A DNA stretch of 64,000 nt from Dinoroseobacter sp049800835 (GCF_049800835.1 NZ_JBNAFU010000004.1:1-64000); one strand, 5' to 3'; numbered from the stretch's first letter, positions 1-8,320 are shown. Numbers and translations are program-made. Notes: generated by a model from the letters alone, not told the origin.

Positions 1-71
1 TGAACCCGGCAGAGTACTCGGTCGGCGAGATCCTGGCCCTGAAGGCACAGCGCGACAACGCCAACGACTAA
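1..71 (+). CDS. 3' end of an unrecognised protein (partial)
   Basis: Only the last 22 codons are in the window. They read in frame from base 3 to a TAA stop and end in KAQRDNAND. This is too short to assign a family, and I do not recognise it. The assignment as coding rests on the open frame and on a strong plus-strand terminator about 180 bases downstream with no other plus-strand gene in between. The gene runs towards metY, which is on the opposite strand. Confidence 0.5.
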   Translation, partial: NPAEYSVGEILALKAQRDNAND

Positions 72-129
72 GGCGTACCGCCAAATCCCTAAGGCTTCGC
101 TAACCCCCGCCCGGCGAGGCCTTGATCCC

Positions 130-160
130 CCCGCGCAGGTCCCCTCCCTGCCTGCGCGGG
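130..160 (+). other. Perfect 10-bp stem-loop with pyrimidine-rich loop
   Basis: The arms CCCGCGCAGG and CCTGCGCGGG pair perfectly around an 11-nt loop, TCCCCTCCCTG. It lies in the 3' untranslated stretch after the partial gene and before its terminator. No T-run follows, so it is not itself an obvious terminator. The loop carries a CCCTCCC run resembling an anti-Shine-Dalgarno sequence. Function unknown. Apart from this hairpin and the two terminators, I see nothing in bases 72-356. Confidence 0.4.
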
Positions 161-246
161 CCCCACACCGACCCACCCGACACCACGGCTCTCAGACCCC
201 CGGACAACCCCCTGACAAAAAGAGAGACCCAAAAGGTGCGTCGCGG

Positions 247-296
247 ACGGCTGGCCCAGATGGTCAAAAACCAAAGGGCCGGCCGTTTTTCTTTTT
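247..296 (+). terminator. Rho-independent terminator of the upstream plus-strand gene
   Basis: ACGGCTGGCCC pairs with GGGCCGGCCGT over 11 positions. The single non-Watson-Crick pair is a U-G wobble on the plus-strand RNA. A small inner TGGT/ACCA hairpin sits in the loop, and the stem is followed by TTTTTCTTTTT. The wobble and T-run orient it to the plus strand. Confidence 0.8.
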
Positions 297-300
297 GTAA

Positions 301-330
301 AAAAATGAAAAAGCAGGGCCAAAGCCCTGC
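301..330 (-). terminator. Rho-independent terminator of metY
   Basis: On the minus strand GCAGGGC pairs with GCCCTGC around a TTTG loop and runs into TTTTTC and a further T-rich stretch, about 26 bases after the metY stop. Together with the plus-strand terminator next to it, it insulates the two convergent genes. Confidence 0.8.
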
Positions 331-356
331 CTTTCGCAATTCAAAGACCAGTAAAA

Positions 357-1649
357 TCAGGCGGTTGCCTTTGCCAGCCCCTGATCCAGATCCGCAATCA
401 AATCGTCTGCATCCTCGATCCCGATGGACACACGCACGACGTTCGGTGCGGCCCCGGCGGCCTCCTGCTGCTCGGCGGTCAACTGTCGGTGCGTGGTCGA
501 GGCCGAGTGGATGATCAGCGACCGCGTGTCGCCGAGGTTGGCCACGTGGCTGAACACCTCCAGACTGTCGACGAGTTTTACACACGCCTCGTATCCGCCC
601 TTCACCGCGAAGGTGAAGAGCGCGCCGGCACCACGCGGACAGACCGTTGCCACGCGCCCGAAATAGGGCGAGCTTTCCAGCCCGGCATAGGTCACGTAGT
701 CGACGCGGGGATCGGCCTCCAGCCACTTGGCGACCTTCACGGCGTTCTCGATATGCCGCTCCATGCGCAGGCTCAGTGTCTCGATCCCCATAAGCGTGTA
801 ATGCGCGCCCTGCGGGTTCATCGTCATGCCCAGATCCCGCAGACCCACAGCGATGGAGTGGAAAGTAAAGGCAAGCGGACCGAACGTTTCCGCGAATTTC
901 AAGCCATGATAGGCGGGTTCGGGCGCGGACATGGAGGGGAACTTGTCTGACGCGGTCCAGTCGAATTTGCCTGAATCGACCACGCAGCCGCCTGTCACGG
1001 TGCCGTTGCCGGTCAGGTATTTGGTCGTCGAATGCACCACCAGCGTTGCGCCATGCTCGATCGGGCGGCACAGATACGGGGTGGCGGATGTGTTGTCGAT
1101 GATCAGCGGCAATCCGGCGGCATCGGCGACATCAGCCACCGCGCGCACGTCCATGATATACCCGCCGGGGTTGGCAATCGCCTCGCCGAAAATCGCGCGG
1201 GTGTCGTCGTCAATCGCGGCCTTGACCGCGTCCAGATCGTCGAAATCCACGAACTTTGCCGACCAACCGAACCGCTTGATCGTTTGGCTGAACTGCGTGA
1301 CCGTCCCGCCGTAAAGCCGGGTGGAGGCGATGATGTTGCACCCTGGCTGCATCAGTGGAAAGAGCGCCATGATCTGAGCCGCGTGCCCGGAGGAGCAGCA
1401 TACCGCACCGACGCCGCCTTCAAGTGTCGCGATGCGTTCCTGCAGAACAGCGACCGTCGGGTTGGTCAGGCGTGAATAGATATAACCGACTTCCTGAAGG
1501 TTGAACAAAGCCGCTGCATGCTCGGCGTCGCGGAACACGAATGCTGTAGACTGATAGATCGGTGTCTGCCGGGCGCCTGTCGCCGGATCGGGCCGCGCGC
1601 CCGCGTGGATCTGCAATGTGTCGAAGCCGTAGCTGGGGGTGTCGGACAT
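357..1649 (-). CDS. metY: O-acetylhomoserine aminocarboxypropyltransferase (sulfhydrylase)
   Basis: This is a PLP enzyme of the Cys/Met metabolism family. It makes homocysteine from O-acetylhomoserine and sulfide in the cytoplasm. The protein is 430 residues, the usual length for MetY and longer than MetZ/MetB. The PLP lysine is Lys210 in HSTTKYLTGNG, Asp185 lies in the IIDN motif that holds the pyridine nitrogen, and YSRLTNPT is at residue 58. An ATG preceded by AGGGAGGG eight bases upstream fixes the start; an open frame extends further but without a better ribosome site. A second sulfhydrylase, metZ, lies 54 kb away under a SAM-II riboswitch. I could not find that riboswitch in front of metY. 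Confidence 0.93.
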   Translation of the reverse strand: MSDTPSYGFDTLQIHAGARPDPATGARQTPIYQSTAFVFRDAEHAAALFNLQEVGYIYSRLTNPTVAVLQERIATLEGGVGAVCCSSGHAAQIMALFPLMQPGCNIIASTRLYGGTVTQFSQTIKRFGWSAKFVDFDDLDAVKAAIDDDTRAIFGEAIANPGGYIMDVRAVADVADAAGLPLIIDNTSATPYLCRPIEHGATLVVHSTTKYLTGNGTVTGGCVVDSGKFDWTASDKFPSMSAPEPAYHGLKFAETFGPLAFTFHSIAVGLRDLGMTMNPQGAHYTLMGIETLSLRMERHIENAVKVAKWLEADPRVDYVTYAGLESSPYFGRVATVCPRGAGALFTFAVKGGYEACVKLVDSLEVFSHVANLGDTRSLIIHSASTTHRQLTAEQQEAAGAAPNVVRVSIGIEDADDLIADLDQGLAKATA

Positions 1650-1785
1650 GGGTGCTCCCTCCCTGAAATCGAAATTGCGCGGACCATGCCGGGTTTCGTC
1701 AGGATGGGCAATGCTACGGATAACGATCTGCTGACGGTTTGCTAGGATACTCGCCAAAGTGATTTGATGACTTTTGGATTTCCAG

Positions 1786-2772
1786 ATGCTGCGTTTTGCG
1801 TGCTTTTTCGCGCCCGTTTTGGTGGCGCCGTTCTTGTGGGCCGCGAATTTCATCGCCGCCCGGGCCGTGCACGAGGTCAGTGATCCGCTTTGGCTGAACA
1901 GCGCCCGATGGGATGCTGCGGCGCTTGTTCTGTTGCCGGTGCTGTGGCGCGACAGGCGCAACGTCGCCAACGCGTTACGTACACATTTCGCCACTCTGGT
2001 CGTGTTGGCACTCTTGGGCGTCGTCGGCTCGAACACGCTGATCTACTACGGTCTGGAACATGCAAGCGCCACCCAGGTCGGTGTCGTCTACGGGTTCACA
2101 CCCTTTTTGATCCTTCTGATGTCCCGGGTGTCGGGCGGGGCGCGGCTGGATGCGCGTCAGAGCTGGGCCGGTGTGATTGCATTCAGCGGCGTCTGCTTCA
2201 TTCTGACGGGCGGGGAAATGGCGGTGTTGCAGCAGGAGGCGACCACTGGCGCGATGTTCGTTCTTGCCGGCGGCGCGCTTTGGGCGGGGTATTCGGTTCG
2301 TCTGCATCGCGCGCGCCTGACCCTTGCACCGATGACGCTCGTGGCCGTGCTGGCGACGCTTGGCGCGCTGATCATGTTGCCGCTTATGTGGGTTCGGCCC
2401 GCGCCTGCGGCCGAGGCGATGGTGCCTGTGCTTTCGGTCGTGGCGTTTCTTGGCATCGCCGGATCGGCCCTGGCGTTCTGGGCCTGGGGCGTTGCGGTGG
2501 CCCGGGTCGGTGCGTGCCGGACCGGCATCGGGTTGCAGATGATCCCTGTCTTCGGAGCGCTCATGGCCTGGGGCATTCTGGGAGAGGTGCCCACCCTCGC
2601 GCATCTGATCGGCATTGTCCTTGTGGTCACAGGTCTGTTCCTTGCCTGCCAGCCCACACTTGGCACCGCACGTCCTGCGTGCTTAAAGGCCATTGAAACA
2701 ACAGGACAGATCGATGCGTTCCGCGACCATTACCCGAAAGACCGCCGAGACGGATATTTCGGTCGAGCTTAA
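1786..2772 (+). CDS. EamA/DMT-family transporter
   Basis: The protein has about 328 residues and ten predicted hydrophobic segments, arranged as two EamA repeats of the drug/metabolite transporter superfamily. The first repeat begins FLWAANFIAARA and the second FVLAGGALWAGYS. The substrate cannot be told from sequence. I prefer the ATG at 1786; a TTG four codons earlier is possible. Oddly, the last 59 bases overlap the start of hisB in another frame, so its C-terminal tail (about 20 charged residues after the last helix) is encoded inside hisB and is unlikely to be under separate selection. It is divergent from metY across 136 bases. Confidence 0.85.
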   Translation: MLRFACFFAPVLVAPFLWAANFIAARAVHEVSDPLWLNSARWDAAALVLLPVLWRDRRNVANALRTHFATLVVLALLGVVGSNTLIYYGLEHASATQVGVVYGFTPFLILLMSRVSGGARLDARQSWAGVIAFSGVCFILTGGEMAVLQQEATTGAMFVLAGGALWAGYSVRLHRARLTLAPMTLVAVLATLGALIMLPLMWVRPAPAAEAMVPVLSVVAFLGIAGSALAFWAWGVAVARVGACRTGIGLQMIPVFGALMAWGILGEVPTLAHLIGIVLVVTGLFLACQPTLGTARPACLKAIETTGQIDAFRDHYPKDRRDGYFGRA

Positions 2773-3301
2773 CCTCGACGGCACAGGGGCTTACGACAAC
2801 CAGACCGGCGTCGGGTTCTTCGATCACATGCTGGATCAGCTCAGCCGTCATGCGCTGATCGACATGACCGCGCGGTGCACGGGCGATCTGCATATCGATG
2901 ATCACCACACAGTGGAGGATGTCGGCATCGCGCTGGGACAGGCCCTGACACAGGCGATGGGCGACAAGCGCGGGATCGTGCGCTACGGCGCGTGCCTGTT
3001 GCCCATGGATGACGCGCTGGTGCGCGCGGCGCTGGATCTGTCGGGTCGGCCCTATCTTGTGTGGTCGGTCGACATGCCTACGGGCAAGATCGGTACATTC
3101 GACACCGAACTCGTGCGCGAGTTCTTCCAGGCTTTCTCGACCCACGGCGGGATCACCCTGCACGTTGAAAAGCTGGCGGGCCTGAACAGCCACCATATTG
3201 CCGAGGCTGCATTCAAGGCCGTGGCGCGCAGTCTGCGCGATGCGCTGGAAACCGATCCGCGCAAGGCGGATGCTGTCCCCTCGACCAAGGGGATGCTTTA
3301 G
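2714..3301 (+). CDS. hisB: Imidazoleglycerol-phosphate dehydratase
   Basis: Sixth step of histidine synthesis: it dehydrates imidazole glycerol phosphate to imidazole acetol phosphate. At 195 residues it is the monofunctional form, without the N-terminal phosphatase of E. coli HisB. The manganese-binding histidine motifs are visible as FDHMLDQLSRH and DDHHTVEDVGI, with a second set STHGGITLHVE and SHHIAEAAFKA. The ATG follows AGGACAG. The stop is followed two bases later by the hisH start, so the pair is translationally linked. Confidence 0.97.
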   Translation: MRSATITRKTAETDISVELNLDGTGAYDNQTGVGFFDHMLDQLSRHALIDMTARCTGDLHIDDHHTVEDVGIALGQALTQAMGDKRGIVRYGACLLPMDDALVRAALDLSGRPYLVWSVDMPTGKIGTFDTELVREFFQAFSTHGGITLHVEKLAGLNSHHIAEAAFKAVARSLRDALETDPRKADAVPSTKGML

Positions 3302-3303
3302 GC

Positions 3304-3942
3304 GTGCTGACGGCACTGGTCGATTACGACAGCGGCAACCTTCATTCCGCGCAGAAGGCGTTTGAACGCATGGCTGTGGATGTCGGTGGCGGCGACATCG
3401 TCGTCACCTCCGACCCGGAGGTTGTGGCGAAGGCTGACCGTGTCGTGCTGCCAGGAGACGGCGCGTTTCCGGCCTGCCGGGACGGACTCTTGTCGTTCAA
3501 CGGCCTGTTCGAGGCGATCGAGGAGGCCGTGGTCACCAAGGCACGCCCGTTCATGGGCATTTGTGTCGGCATGCAGATGATGGCCCGCGTGGGCCGTGAA
3601 TATCGCTCCACGCCTGGCTTCAACTGGATCGACGGAGAGGTTATTCGTATCTCTCCCGCCGACCCGACGCTGAAAGTGCCGCATATGGGGTGGAACGATC
3701 TGGTCATTGACCGCCCCCATCCGGTGCTGGACGGGATGCGCACGGGAGATCATGCCTATTTCGTCCATTCCTATCAGATGGCGGTGGCTGATCCCGCGAT
3801 GTTGATTGCGCATGTGGCCTATGGTGGCCCTGTCACGGCAATTGTCGGACGGGACACGATGATCGGTGCGCAGTTCCATCCCGAGAAAAGCCAGGCAGCG
3901 GGCCTGCGTATGATTGCCAACTTCCTGACCTGGTGCCCCTGA
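3304..3942 (+). CDS. hisH: Imidazole glycerol phosphate synthase, glutamine amidotransferase subunit
   Basis: A class I glutaminase of 212 residues that delivers ammonia to HisF. The nucleophile is the Cys in GICVGMQMM (family form GICLGMQ), and the His-Glu pair is in QFHPEKSQ. It starts at GTG, two bases after hisB. The partner hisF is about 2.7 kb downstream, separated by a DUF2147 gene and an RNA methyltransferase gene on the other strand, so the his genes here are not one continuous operon. Confidence 0.97.
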   Translation: MLTALVDYDSGNLHSAQKAFERMAVDVGGGDIVVTSDPEVVAKADRVVLPGDGAFPACRDGLLSFNGLFEAIEEAVVTKARPFMGICVGMQMMARVGREYRSTPGFNWIDGEVIRISPADPTLKVPHMGWNDLVIDRPHPVLDGMRTGDHAYFVHSYQMAVADPAMLIAHVAYGGPVTAIVGRDTMIGAQFHPEKSQAAGLRMIANFLTWCP

Positions 3943-3976
3943 GCAGCGCCGCGACGTTTGCGGAGGGCAGGAGTGC

Positions 3977-3999
3977 AGGTATTTTTGCACAAAAGAAAC
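3977..3999 (+). repeat. Intergenic repeat tail, copy 1
   Basis: A 23-base element starting AGGTATTTTTGC and ending AAAAGAAAC, 35 bases after hisH. It matches 18 of 23 bases of an oppositely oriented copy at 4127-4149. Elements of this kind recur in intergenic regions of Rhodobacteraceae (recollection, not searched). Confidence 0.45.
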
Positions 4000-4126
4000 A
4001 CGACAACGCGCCGTTAACCTTAACAGGTAAAAACTGGCGACGCGGTACAGGCTGAGGAGCCGATGACCGTCACAGAAGAAGCCGCGCCCTTGATCTGCGA
4101 AAATGGGTCGGGGGCGCGCACTTTCC

Positions 4127-4191
4127 GCTTCTTTTGTGTGCAAGTACCTCGGGGTGAATGGCCCCGCAGGGGCCAGAGGGGCAGAGCCCCT
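4127..4191 (-). repeat. Composite hairpin repeat after the DUF2147 gene, likely terminator
   Basis: Read on the minus strand it has three parts directly after the stop of the DUF2147 gene: an AGGGGC/GCCCCT hairpin with 3-nt loop (4177-4191), a TGGCCCC/GGGGCCA hairpin with 3-nt loop (4159-4175), and the tail AGGTACTTGCACAC...AAGC (4127-4149), which is the inverted second copy of the element after hisH. The tandem GC hairpins probably end transcription or protect the 3' end. There is no T-run. Confidence 0.55.
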
Positions 4192-4583
4192 TACTTTACC
4201 CGAACCCACGTGTTGCTGCGGCAGATCGGTCCGACGCAGCCCGAAACCTTCAGGGTGTCTCCGTCCAGTTGCATTTTCGACCGGTACGTCTTGTCTGCGC
4301 CAGGGTCCCAGATCCGGCCCTTGTTCCATTTGTTCTCAGCTTGCTTGGCCATGCCCGAGACAATGTCCTTGCCGGTGTTCGGACTGTCGATCGGGGTTCC
4401 GGACGATGTGAAGGACCGGACCAGCTTGCCGCAGGTCAGCCCGCCGCAATCGTAAAACTCCACATGGCCGACATTTCCATCATCGTTCGGAGCCGTCTGA
4501 AAGACGCCGCGAACGTCCGCCTCAACCGTGCCGGTTGAAAGCAGCAATACGGCGAGCGCCGCTGAAAGTCCGGGTTTGATCAT
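4191..4583 (-). CDS. DUF2147 family secreted protein
   Basis: A protein of 130 residues with a clear signal peptide (MIKPGLSAALAVLLLSTGTVEA) and then a DUF2147-type body: the GVFQTAPNDDGN opening, a Cys pair around DCGGLTCGKLV, the WNKGRIWDPGADKTYRSKM segment that defines the family, and the C-terminal CVGPICRSNTWVRV. It is a small periplasmic protein of unknown function. GGAGGAAACG directly before the ATG fixes the start. It lies opposite to and inside the his cluster, between hisH and hisA. Confidence 0.85.
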   Translation of the reverse strand: MIKPGLSAALAVLLLSTGTVEADVRGVFQTAPNDDGNVGHVEFYDCGGLTCGKLVRSFTSSGTPIDSPNTGKDIVSGMAKQAENKWNKGRIWDPGADKTYRSKMQLDGDTLKVSGCVGPICRSNTWVRVK

Positions 4584-4711
4584 CGTTTCCTCCCACGAGC
4601 TAGCGATCGGCTGACCAAAACCCGGCCCGAGGACCTGTGGCAAGTGTGACGTTGCGGCCCTTTGCCCGCACCGTTAGACAGGCGCGCAAATACTCAGCCA
4701 GAGGCCCGCCG

Positions 4712-5434
4712 ATGATCCTGTACCCTGCAATAGACCTCAAGGATGGACAGGCCGTGCGCCTCTACAAGGGCGATATGGATCAGGCGACTGTTTTCAGTGA
4801 CAGCCCCGCCGCGCAGGCCCGTGCCTTTCAGGACGCAGGGTGCGAGTGGCTGCATCTGGTCGACCTCAACGGCGCCTTTGCGGGCCAGCCGGTGAACGCC
4901 GCGGCAGTGGACGCCATTCTGGCGGAGACGTCTGTACCTGCGCAGTTGGGGGGCGGTATCCGGGAGATGGCCACGATCGAGATGTGGCTCACCAAGGGCA
5001 TCGCGCGGATCATTCTGGGCACCGTCGCGGTCGAAGATCCCGATCTTGTCCGCGCGGCTGCCAAAGCGTTTCCGGGGCAGGTGGCGGTCGGCCTCGATGC
5101 GCGCAACGGGCGCGTTGCGACACGCGGCTGGGCGGAAGACACGGATGTGATGGTCACCGATCTGGCGAAATCGTTCGAGGATGCAGGGGTCTCAGCCATC
5201 ATCTATACGGATATCGACCGAGACGGTGCGATGCAGGGCCCCAATGTGGACGCGACCGCCGCGTTGGCTCAGGCGACCTCAATCCCCGTGATTGCAAGCG
5301 GCGGGGTCAGCTCGCTTGAGGATCTGCGGGCGCTGAAGGCTACGGGTGCGCCCTTGAATGGCGCGATCTCCGGGCGCGCTTTGTATGACGGGGCAATCGA
5401 TCTGGCGGAGGCACTCGCGGTTCTGAAAAGCTGA
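4712..5434 (+). CDS. hisA: Phosphoribosylformimino-AICAR phosphate isomerase
   Basis: Fourth step of histidine synthesis, the Amadori rearrangement of ProFAR to PRFAR. It is a (beta/alpha)8 barrel of 240 residues. The catalytic aspartates lie in PAIDLKDGQ near the N-terminus and in TDIDRDGAMQGPN in the second half; the phosphate-binding loops GGGIR and ASGGVSS are present. The open frame extends upstream, but MILYPAIDL is the family start. Confidence 0.96.
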   Translation: MILYPAIDLKDGQAVRLYKGDMDQATVFSDSPAAQARAFQDAGCEWLHLVDLNGAFAGQPVNAAAVDAILAETSVPAQLGGGIREMATIEMWLTKGIARIILGTVAVEDPDLVRAAAKAFPGQVAVGLDARNGRVATRGWAEDTDVMVTDLAKSFEDAGVSAIIYTDIDRDGAMQGPNVDATAALAQATSIPVIASGGVSSLEDLRALKATGAPLNGAISGRALYDGAIDLAEALAVLKS

Positions 5435-5455
5435 AGCGGCGGCGGAGCCGGGGGC

Positions 5456-6562
5456 TCAGTGACTTGTTTGCCAAAGCTGAACGGTCAGCCCGCCATGGGC
5501 AATCCTCGGGCCGGCTGCGAGCGGCAATCCGGTCGCTCTGGCCAGACCCGCATCCGAGGTGATGATCCCGACCCGCCAATCTGCAAATCGCTCCCGCAGG
5601 ACCTGACCCAACGCGCCGTACAGACCGAATAGCAGCTTCTTGTTGCCGATCCGTGCGCCGTAGGGCGGGTTGACCATCACCAGACCGGGCCCATCAACAG
5701 GCGGGATGAGGCCCGAGACGGGCTGGCAGGTGAATTGGCAGAGCGTATCCACACCAGCACGGGCCGCGTTCTGACGCGCGCCCTGAATGGCCCCCTGATC
5801 CCGGTCATAGCCATAAAGCCGCGTCGATCCGAGGGCTGGGTCGGCCGACCCCCTCAGCGCCTGCCAAGCGTTTGGCTCGAATTGTGTGAACCGCTCGAAC
5901 GCAAAGTTGCGCGCGCGCCCGGGATGCACTCCGGCAGCCACCGCCGCCCCCTCCAGCAGGATCGTGCCAGACCCGCACATCGGGTCCACCAGGGGCATCT
6001 GGCCGTCATACCCGGCTTGCCGCAGGAACAGCGCCGCCATGGTTTCGCGCAGCGGGGCCTTGCCGACGAATTCCTTCAATCCGCGCCGGTGCAGCGGCGC
6101 GCCGGACGTATCGAGGCTCAGAGTGACCAGATCATCCTCGATGCGGGTCACAAGGCGCACGGCATCCCGCGCTTCGCCCGTGGCAGGGATCAACCCGGCT
6201 TGCCCGGCCGCTTTGGCCACGCGCTGGGCGGCGGCTCGGTCGTGGTAGATTTTCGACTTCCGGCAACTTGCCTCGATCCGAACAGGCGTACCGGGGGGCA
6301 GCCATGCCCCCCAGTCAACCTTGCGCGCGCGCTTGTCGAGTTGCGCCAGGTGAAAGGCCCGGAACGCGGTAATCCGGACCAGAACGCGCCCAGCCCCGGA
6401 CAACACCAGGTTTGCCCGCATCATCTCCGCGAAATCCCCGCGCGTTTCGACGCCGCCCGGCGTGACGCTCGGGGTGTCAAACCCTGCCGCGCGGGCTTCG
6501 TCGGCCAAGGCGTCTTCGAGGCCCGGCTGGGCAGCTAGAAAAAGAGGAAAGCTCTCGGTCAT
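5456..6562 (-). CDS. THUMP-domain class I SAM-dependent RNA methyltransferase (RlmL/YcbY-like)
   Basis: A 368-residue protein of the COG0116 family. The N-terminal third corresponds to a THUMP RNA-binding domain (PGLEDALADEARAAG onward) and the rest to a Rossmann methyltransferase with the family motifs DPMCGSGTILLEGA (motif I) and VNPPYGARIG (catalytic NPPY, typical of N2-guanine methylation). It lacks the second methyltransferase half found in E. coli RlmKL. The likely substrate is 23S rRNA, but the exact base is inference. It is convergent with hisA and divergent from hisF. Confidence 0.88.
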   Translation of the reverse strand: MTESFPLFLAAQPGLEDALADEARAAGFDTPSVTPGGVETRGDFAEMMRANLVLSGAGRVLVRITAFRAFHLAQLDKRARKVDWGAWLPPGTPVRIEASCRKSKIYHDRAAAQRVAKAAGQAGLIPATGEARDAVRLVTRIEDDLVTLSLDTSGAPLHRRGLKEFVGKAPLRETMAALFLRQAGYDGQMPLVDPMCGSGTILLEGAAVAAGVHPGRARNFAFERFTQFEPNAWQALRGSADPALGSTRLYGYDRDQGAIQGARQNAARAGVDTLCQFTCQPVSGLIPPVDGPGLVMVNPPYGARIGNKKLLFGLYGALGQVLRERFADWRVGIITSDAGLARATGLPLAAGPRIAHGGLTVQLWQTSH

Positions 6563-6660
6563 CGCGCCGTTCTAGACCGCGTCGGCGGCGTTGGCGAGGG
6601 GCAGGCTTGTCGGCGCCTGCACTGCCGCGTAAACACCCCTGAACCCGTTTCGGAGCCAGC

Positions 6661-7422
6661 ATGCTGAAAACCCGTGTCATTCCCTGCCTCGACGTGGCCG
6701 ATGGGCGCGTGGTCAAGGGCGTCAATTTCGTTGATCTCGTTGATGCGGGTGATCCGGTGGAATCCGCAAAGGCTTATGATGCCGCCGGGGCGGATGAGCT
6801 TTGTTTTCTGGACATTCACGCCACCCACGAGAATCGTGGCACGATGTATGACCTGGCCACCCGCACGGCGGAGCAGTGTTTCATGCCGCTGACCATCGGT
6901 GGGGGCGTGCGCACGACGGACGATGTGAGAAACCTGCTGCTGGCCGGGGCGGACAAGGTCAGCTTTAACTCCGCAGCCGTGGCCGATCCGGACGTGATCG
7001 CGCGCGCAGCGGACAAATTCGGCAGCCAGTGCATCGTCTGTGCTATCGACGCCAAAACCGTCAGCCCCGGCAAGTGGGAGATTTTCACCCATGGCGGGCG
7101 CAAACCCACCGGCATCGACGCGGTGGAGTTCGCCAAAACGGTAGTTGAAAAGGGTGCAGGTGAGATCCTTCTGACCTCCATGGATCGGGACGGCACCAAG
7201 CAAGGGTTCAACCTGCCGCTGACACGCGCCATTTCCGATGCGGTGGACGTACCGGTGATCGCAAGCGGCGGGGTCGGCACGCTGGACCACCTGGTCGAAG
7301 GGGTGACCGAAGGCGGGGCAAGCGCGGTGCTCGCGGCCTCCATCTTCCACTTCGGGGAGTTCACCATCCGCGAGGCCAAGGACCATATGGCCGCCGCCGG
7401 TATCCCGGTGAGGCTGTCATGA
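6661..7422 (+). CDS. hisF: Imidazole glycerol phosphate synthase, cyclase subunit
   Basis: The barrel subunit of IGP synthase, 253 residues. It uses ammonia from HisH to convert PRFAR to IGP and AICAR. Catalytic aspartates are in IPCLDVADGRVVKG and TSMDRDGTKQGF; phosphate loops GGGVRT and ASGGVGT are present. It resembles HisA in fold and layout. The last four bases overlap the hisE start (ATGA), indicating coupled translation. Confidence 0.97.
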   Translation: MLKTRVIPCLDVADGRVVKGVNFVDLVDAGDPVESAKAYDAAGADELCFLDIHATHENRGTMYDLATRTAEQCFMPLTIGGGVRTTDDVRNLLLAGADKVSFNSAAVADPDVIARAADKFGSQCIVCAIDAKTVSPGKWEIFTHGGRKPTGIDAVEFAKTVVEKGAGEILLTSMDRDGTKQGFNLPLTRAISDAVDVPVIASGGVGTLDHLVEGVTEGGASAVLAASIFHFGEFTIREAKDHMAAAGIPVRLS

Positions 7423-7730
7423 GCGATGTTCTGATCCGCCTTGCTGCAACCATTGCGGCGCGCAAAGGTGCAGACCCCGAAACCTCGTGGACGGCCAAGC
7501 TGCTTTCCAAGGGGCCGGAGAAAGCCGCCGAAAAGTTTGGCGAAGAGGCGGTCGAGGCAATCATCGCCGCAGCAAAAGACGACAAGGCCAATCTGACCTA
7601 CGAGGCGGCGGATGTGCTCTATCATCTGCTGGTCATGCTGGCTGCGCGCGATGTTGATCTGGCGGATGTTCTGGCCGAGCTTGAACGTCGTGAGGGCACC
7701 TCTGGCGTGGCTGAGAAAGCCCGCCGCTGA
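7419..7730 (+). CDS. hisE: Phosphoribosyl-ATP pyrophosphatase
   Basis: Second step of histidine synthesis, hydrolysis of PR-ATP to PR-AMP. The product is a stand-alone HisE of 103 residues from the all-alpha MazG-like superfamily, with SWTAKLLSKGPEKAAEKFGEE and the metal-binding EExxE-type helix around EEAVEAIIAA. No hisI domain is fused, so HisI must be encoded elsewhere. The start overlaps the hisF stop. Confidence 0.96.
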   Translation: MSDVLIRLAATIAARKGADPETSWTAKLLSKGPEKAAEKFGEEAVEAIIAAAKDDKANLTYEAADVLYHLLVMLAARDVDLADVLAELERREGTSGVAEKARR

Positions 7731-7738
7731 TCCACGCC

Positions 7739-8212
7739 TTACAGCTTTGAGCTGATCACCCCGGTGGCAAAACCGCCCATCCGCAATTCCCCGAACAGAC
7801 GCTGGTACTCGATCTTGGGGCAGCGGTTCTCGATCACCTCGATCCCGGCAGCGCGCGCCTTTGCGGATGCCTCGGCATGGTGCACGCCGATTTGCAGCCA
7901 GATCACCTTGAGTCCGGGCAGCGACGCGAGGGCCTCGTCGACGATCCCCGGTACGGCCTCTGACCGCCGGAAAACGTCGAGCATGTCGACGGTGGTGTCG
8001 AGTTCCGACAGACTGCTGCGCACGGTTTCTCCGAACAGTGTCTTGCCCGCATGGCCCGGATTGACCGGGAGGACGCGCTTGCCTTTCAGGCTCAGGTAGC
8101 GCGCCACATAGTAGGATGGCCGCACCGGGTTCATCGACACGCCAAGGCACGCGATCGTTCGGGTCTCCGTGAGGATCCGGCGCAGGTCGTCATCTGTCGG
8201 GTGCACTGCCAT
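7739..8212 (-). CDS. CoA-binding (YccU-type) Rossmann protein
   Basis: A 157-residue protein matching the CoA_binding_2 family: TIACLGVSMNPVRPSYYVARYL is the nucleotide-binding beta-alpha unit, RVLPVNPGHAGKTLFGE follows, and the mid-protein DMLDVFRRSEAVPGIVDEAL is characteristic. The conserved WLQIGV and NRCPKIEYQRL segments are also there. It probably binds CoA or acyl-CoA as the isolated domain of acyl-CoA synthetases; the physiological role is unknown. It is convergent with hisE, eight bases apart. Confidence 0.85.
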   Translation of the reverse strand: MAVHPTDDDLRRILTETRTIACLGVSMNPVRPSYYVARYLSLKGKRVLPVNPGHAGKTLFGETVRSSLSELDTTVDMLDVFRRSEAVPGIVDEALASLPGLKVIWLQIGVHHAEASAKARAAGIEVIENRCPKIEYQRLFGELRMGGFATGVISSKL

Positions 8213-8320
8213 GCGGGCAGCCTAGCGAGCCCGTGCCGTTCGGGAAAGGCTTGCGTGCCCCCTGACCGCCCATGTCGCGCGGTGGCGCACGCCCTGATTC
8301 CGCGTGAATTCGTGGCCAGA

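Noticed and set aside
1650..1785. SAM-II riboswitch in front of metY
   Set aside because: The GTGGTGATTTG, GCAGGCCACG and GCTAAA elements do not occur in the right order in this leader.
4014..4023. TTAA-CC-TTAA as a CtrA binding site
   Set aside because: The CtrA site has seven bases between the TTAA halves; here there are two.
4063..4455. Plus-strand frame between hisH and hisA
   Set aside because: It overlaps the DUF2147 gene, runs through the hairpin repeats, and its ribosome-like GAGGAG is only three bases before the ATG.
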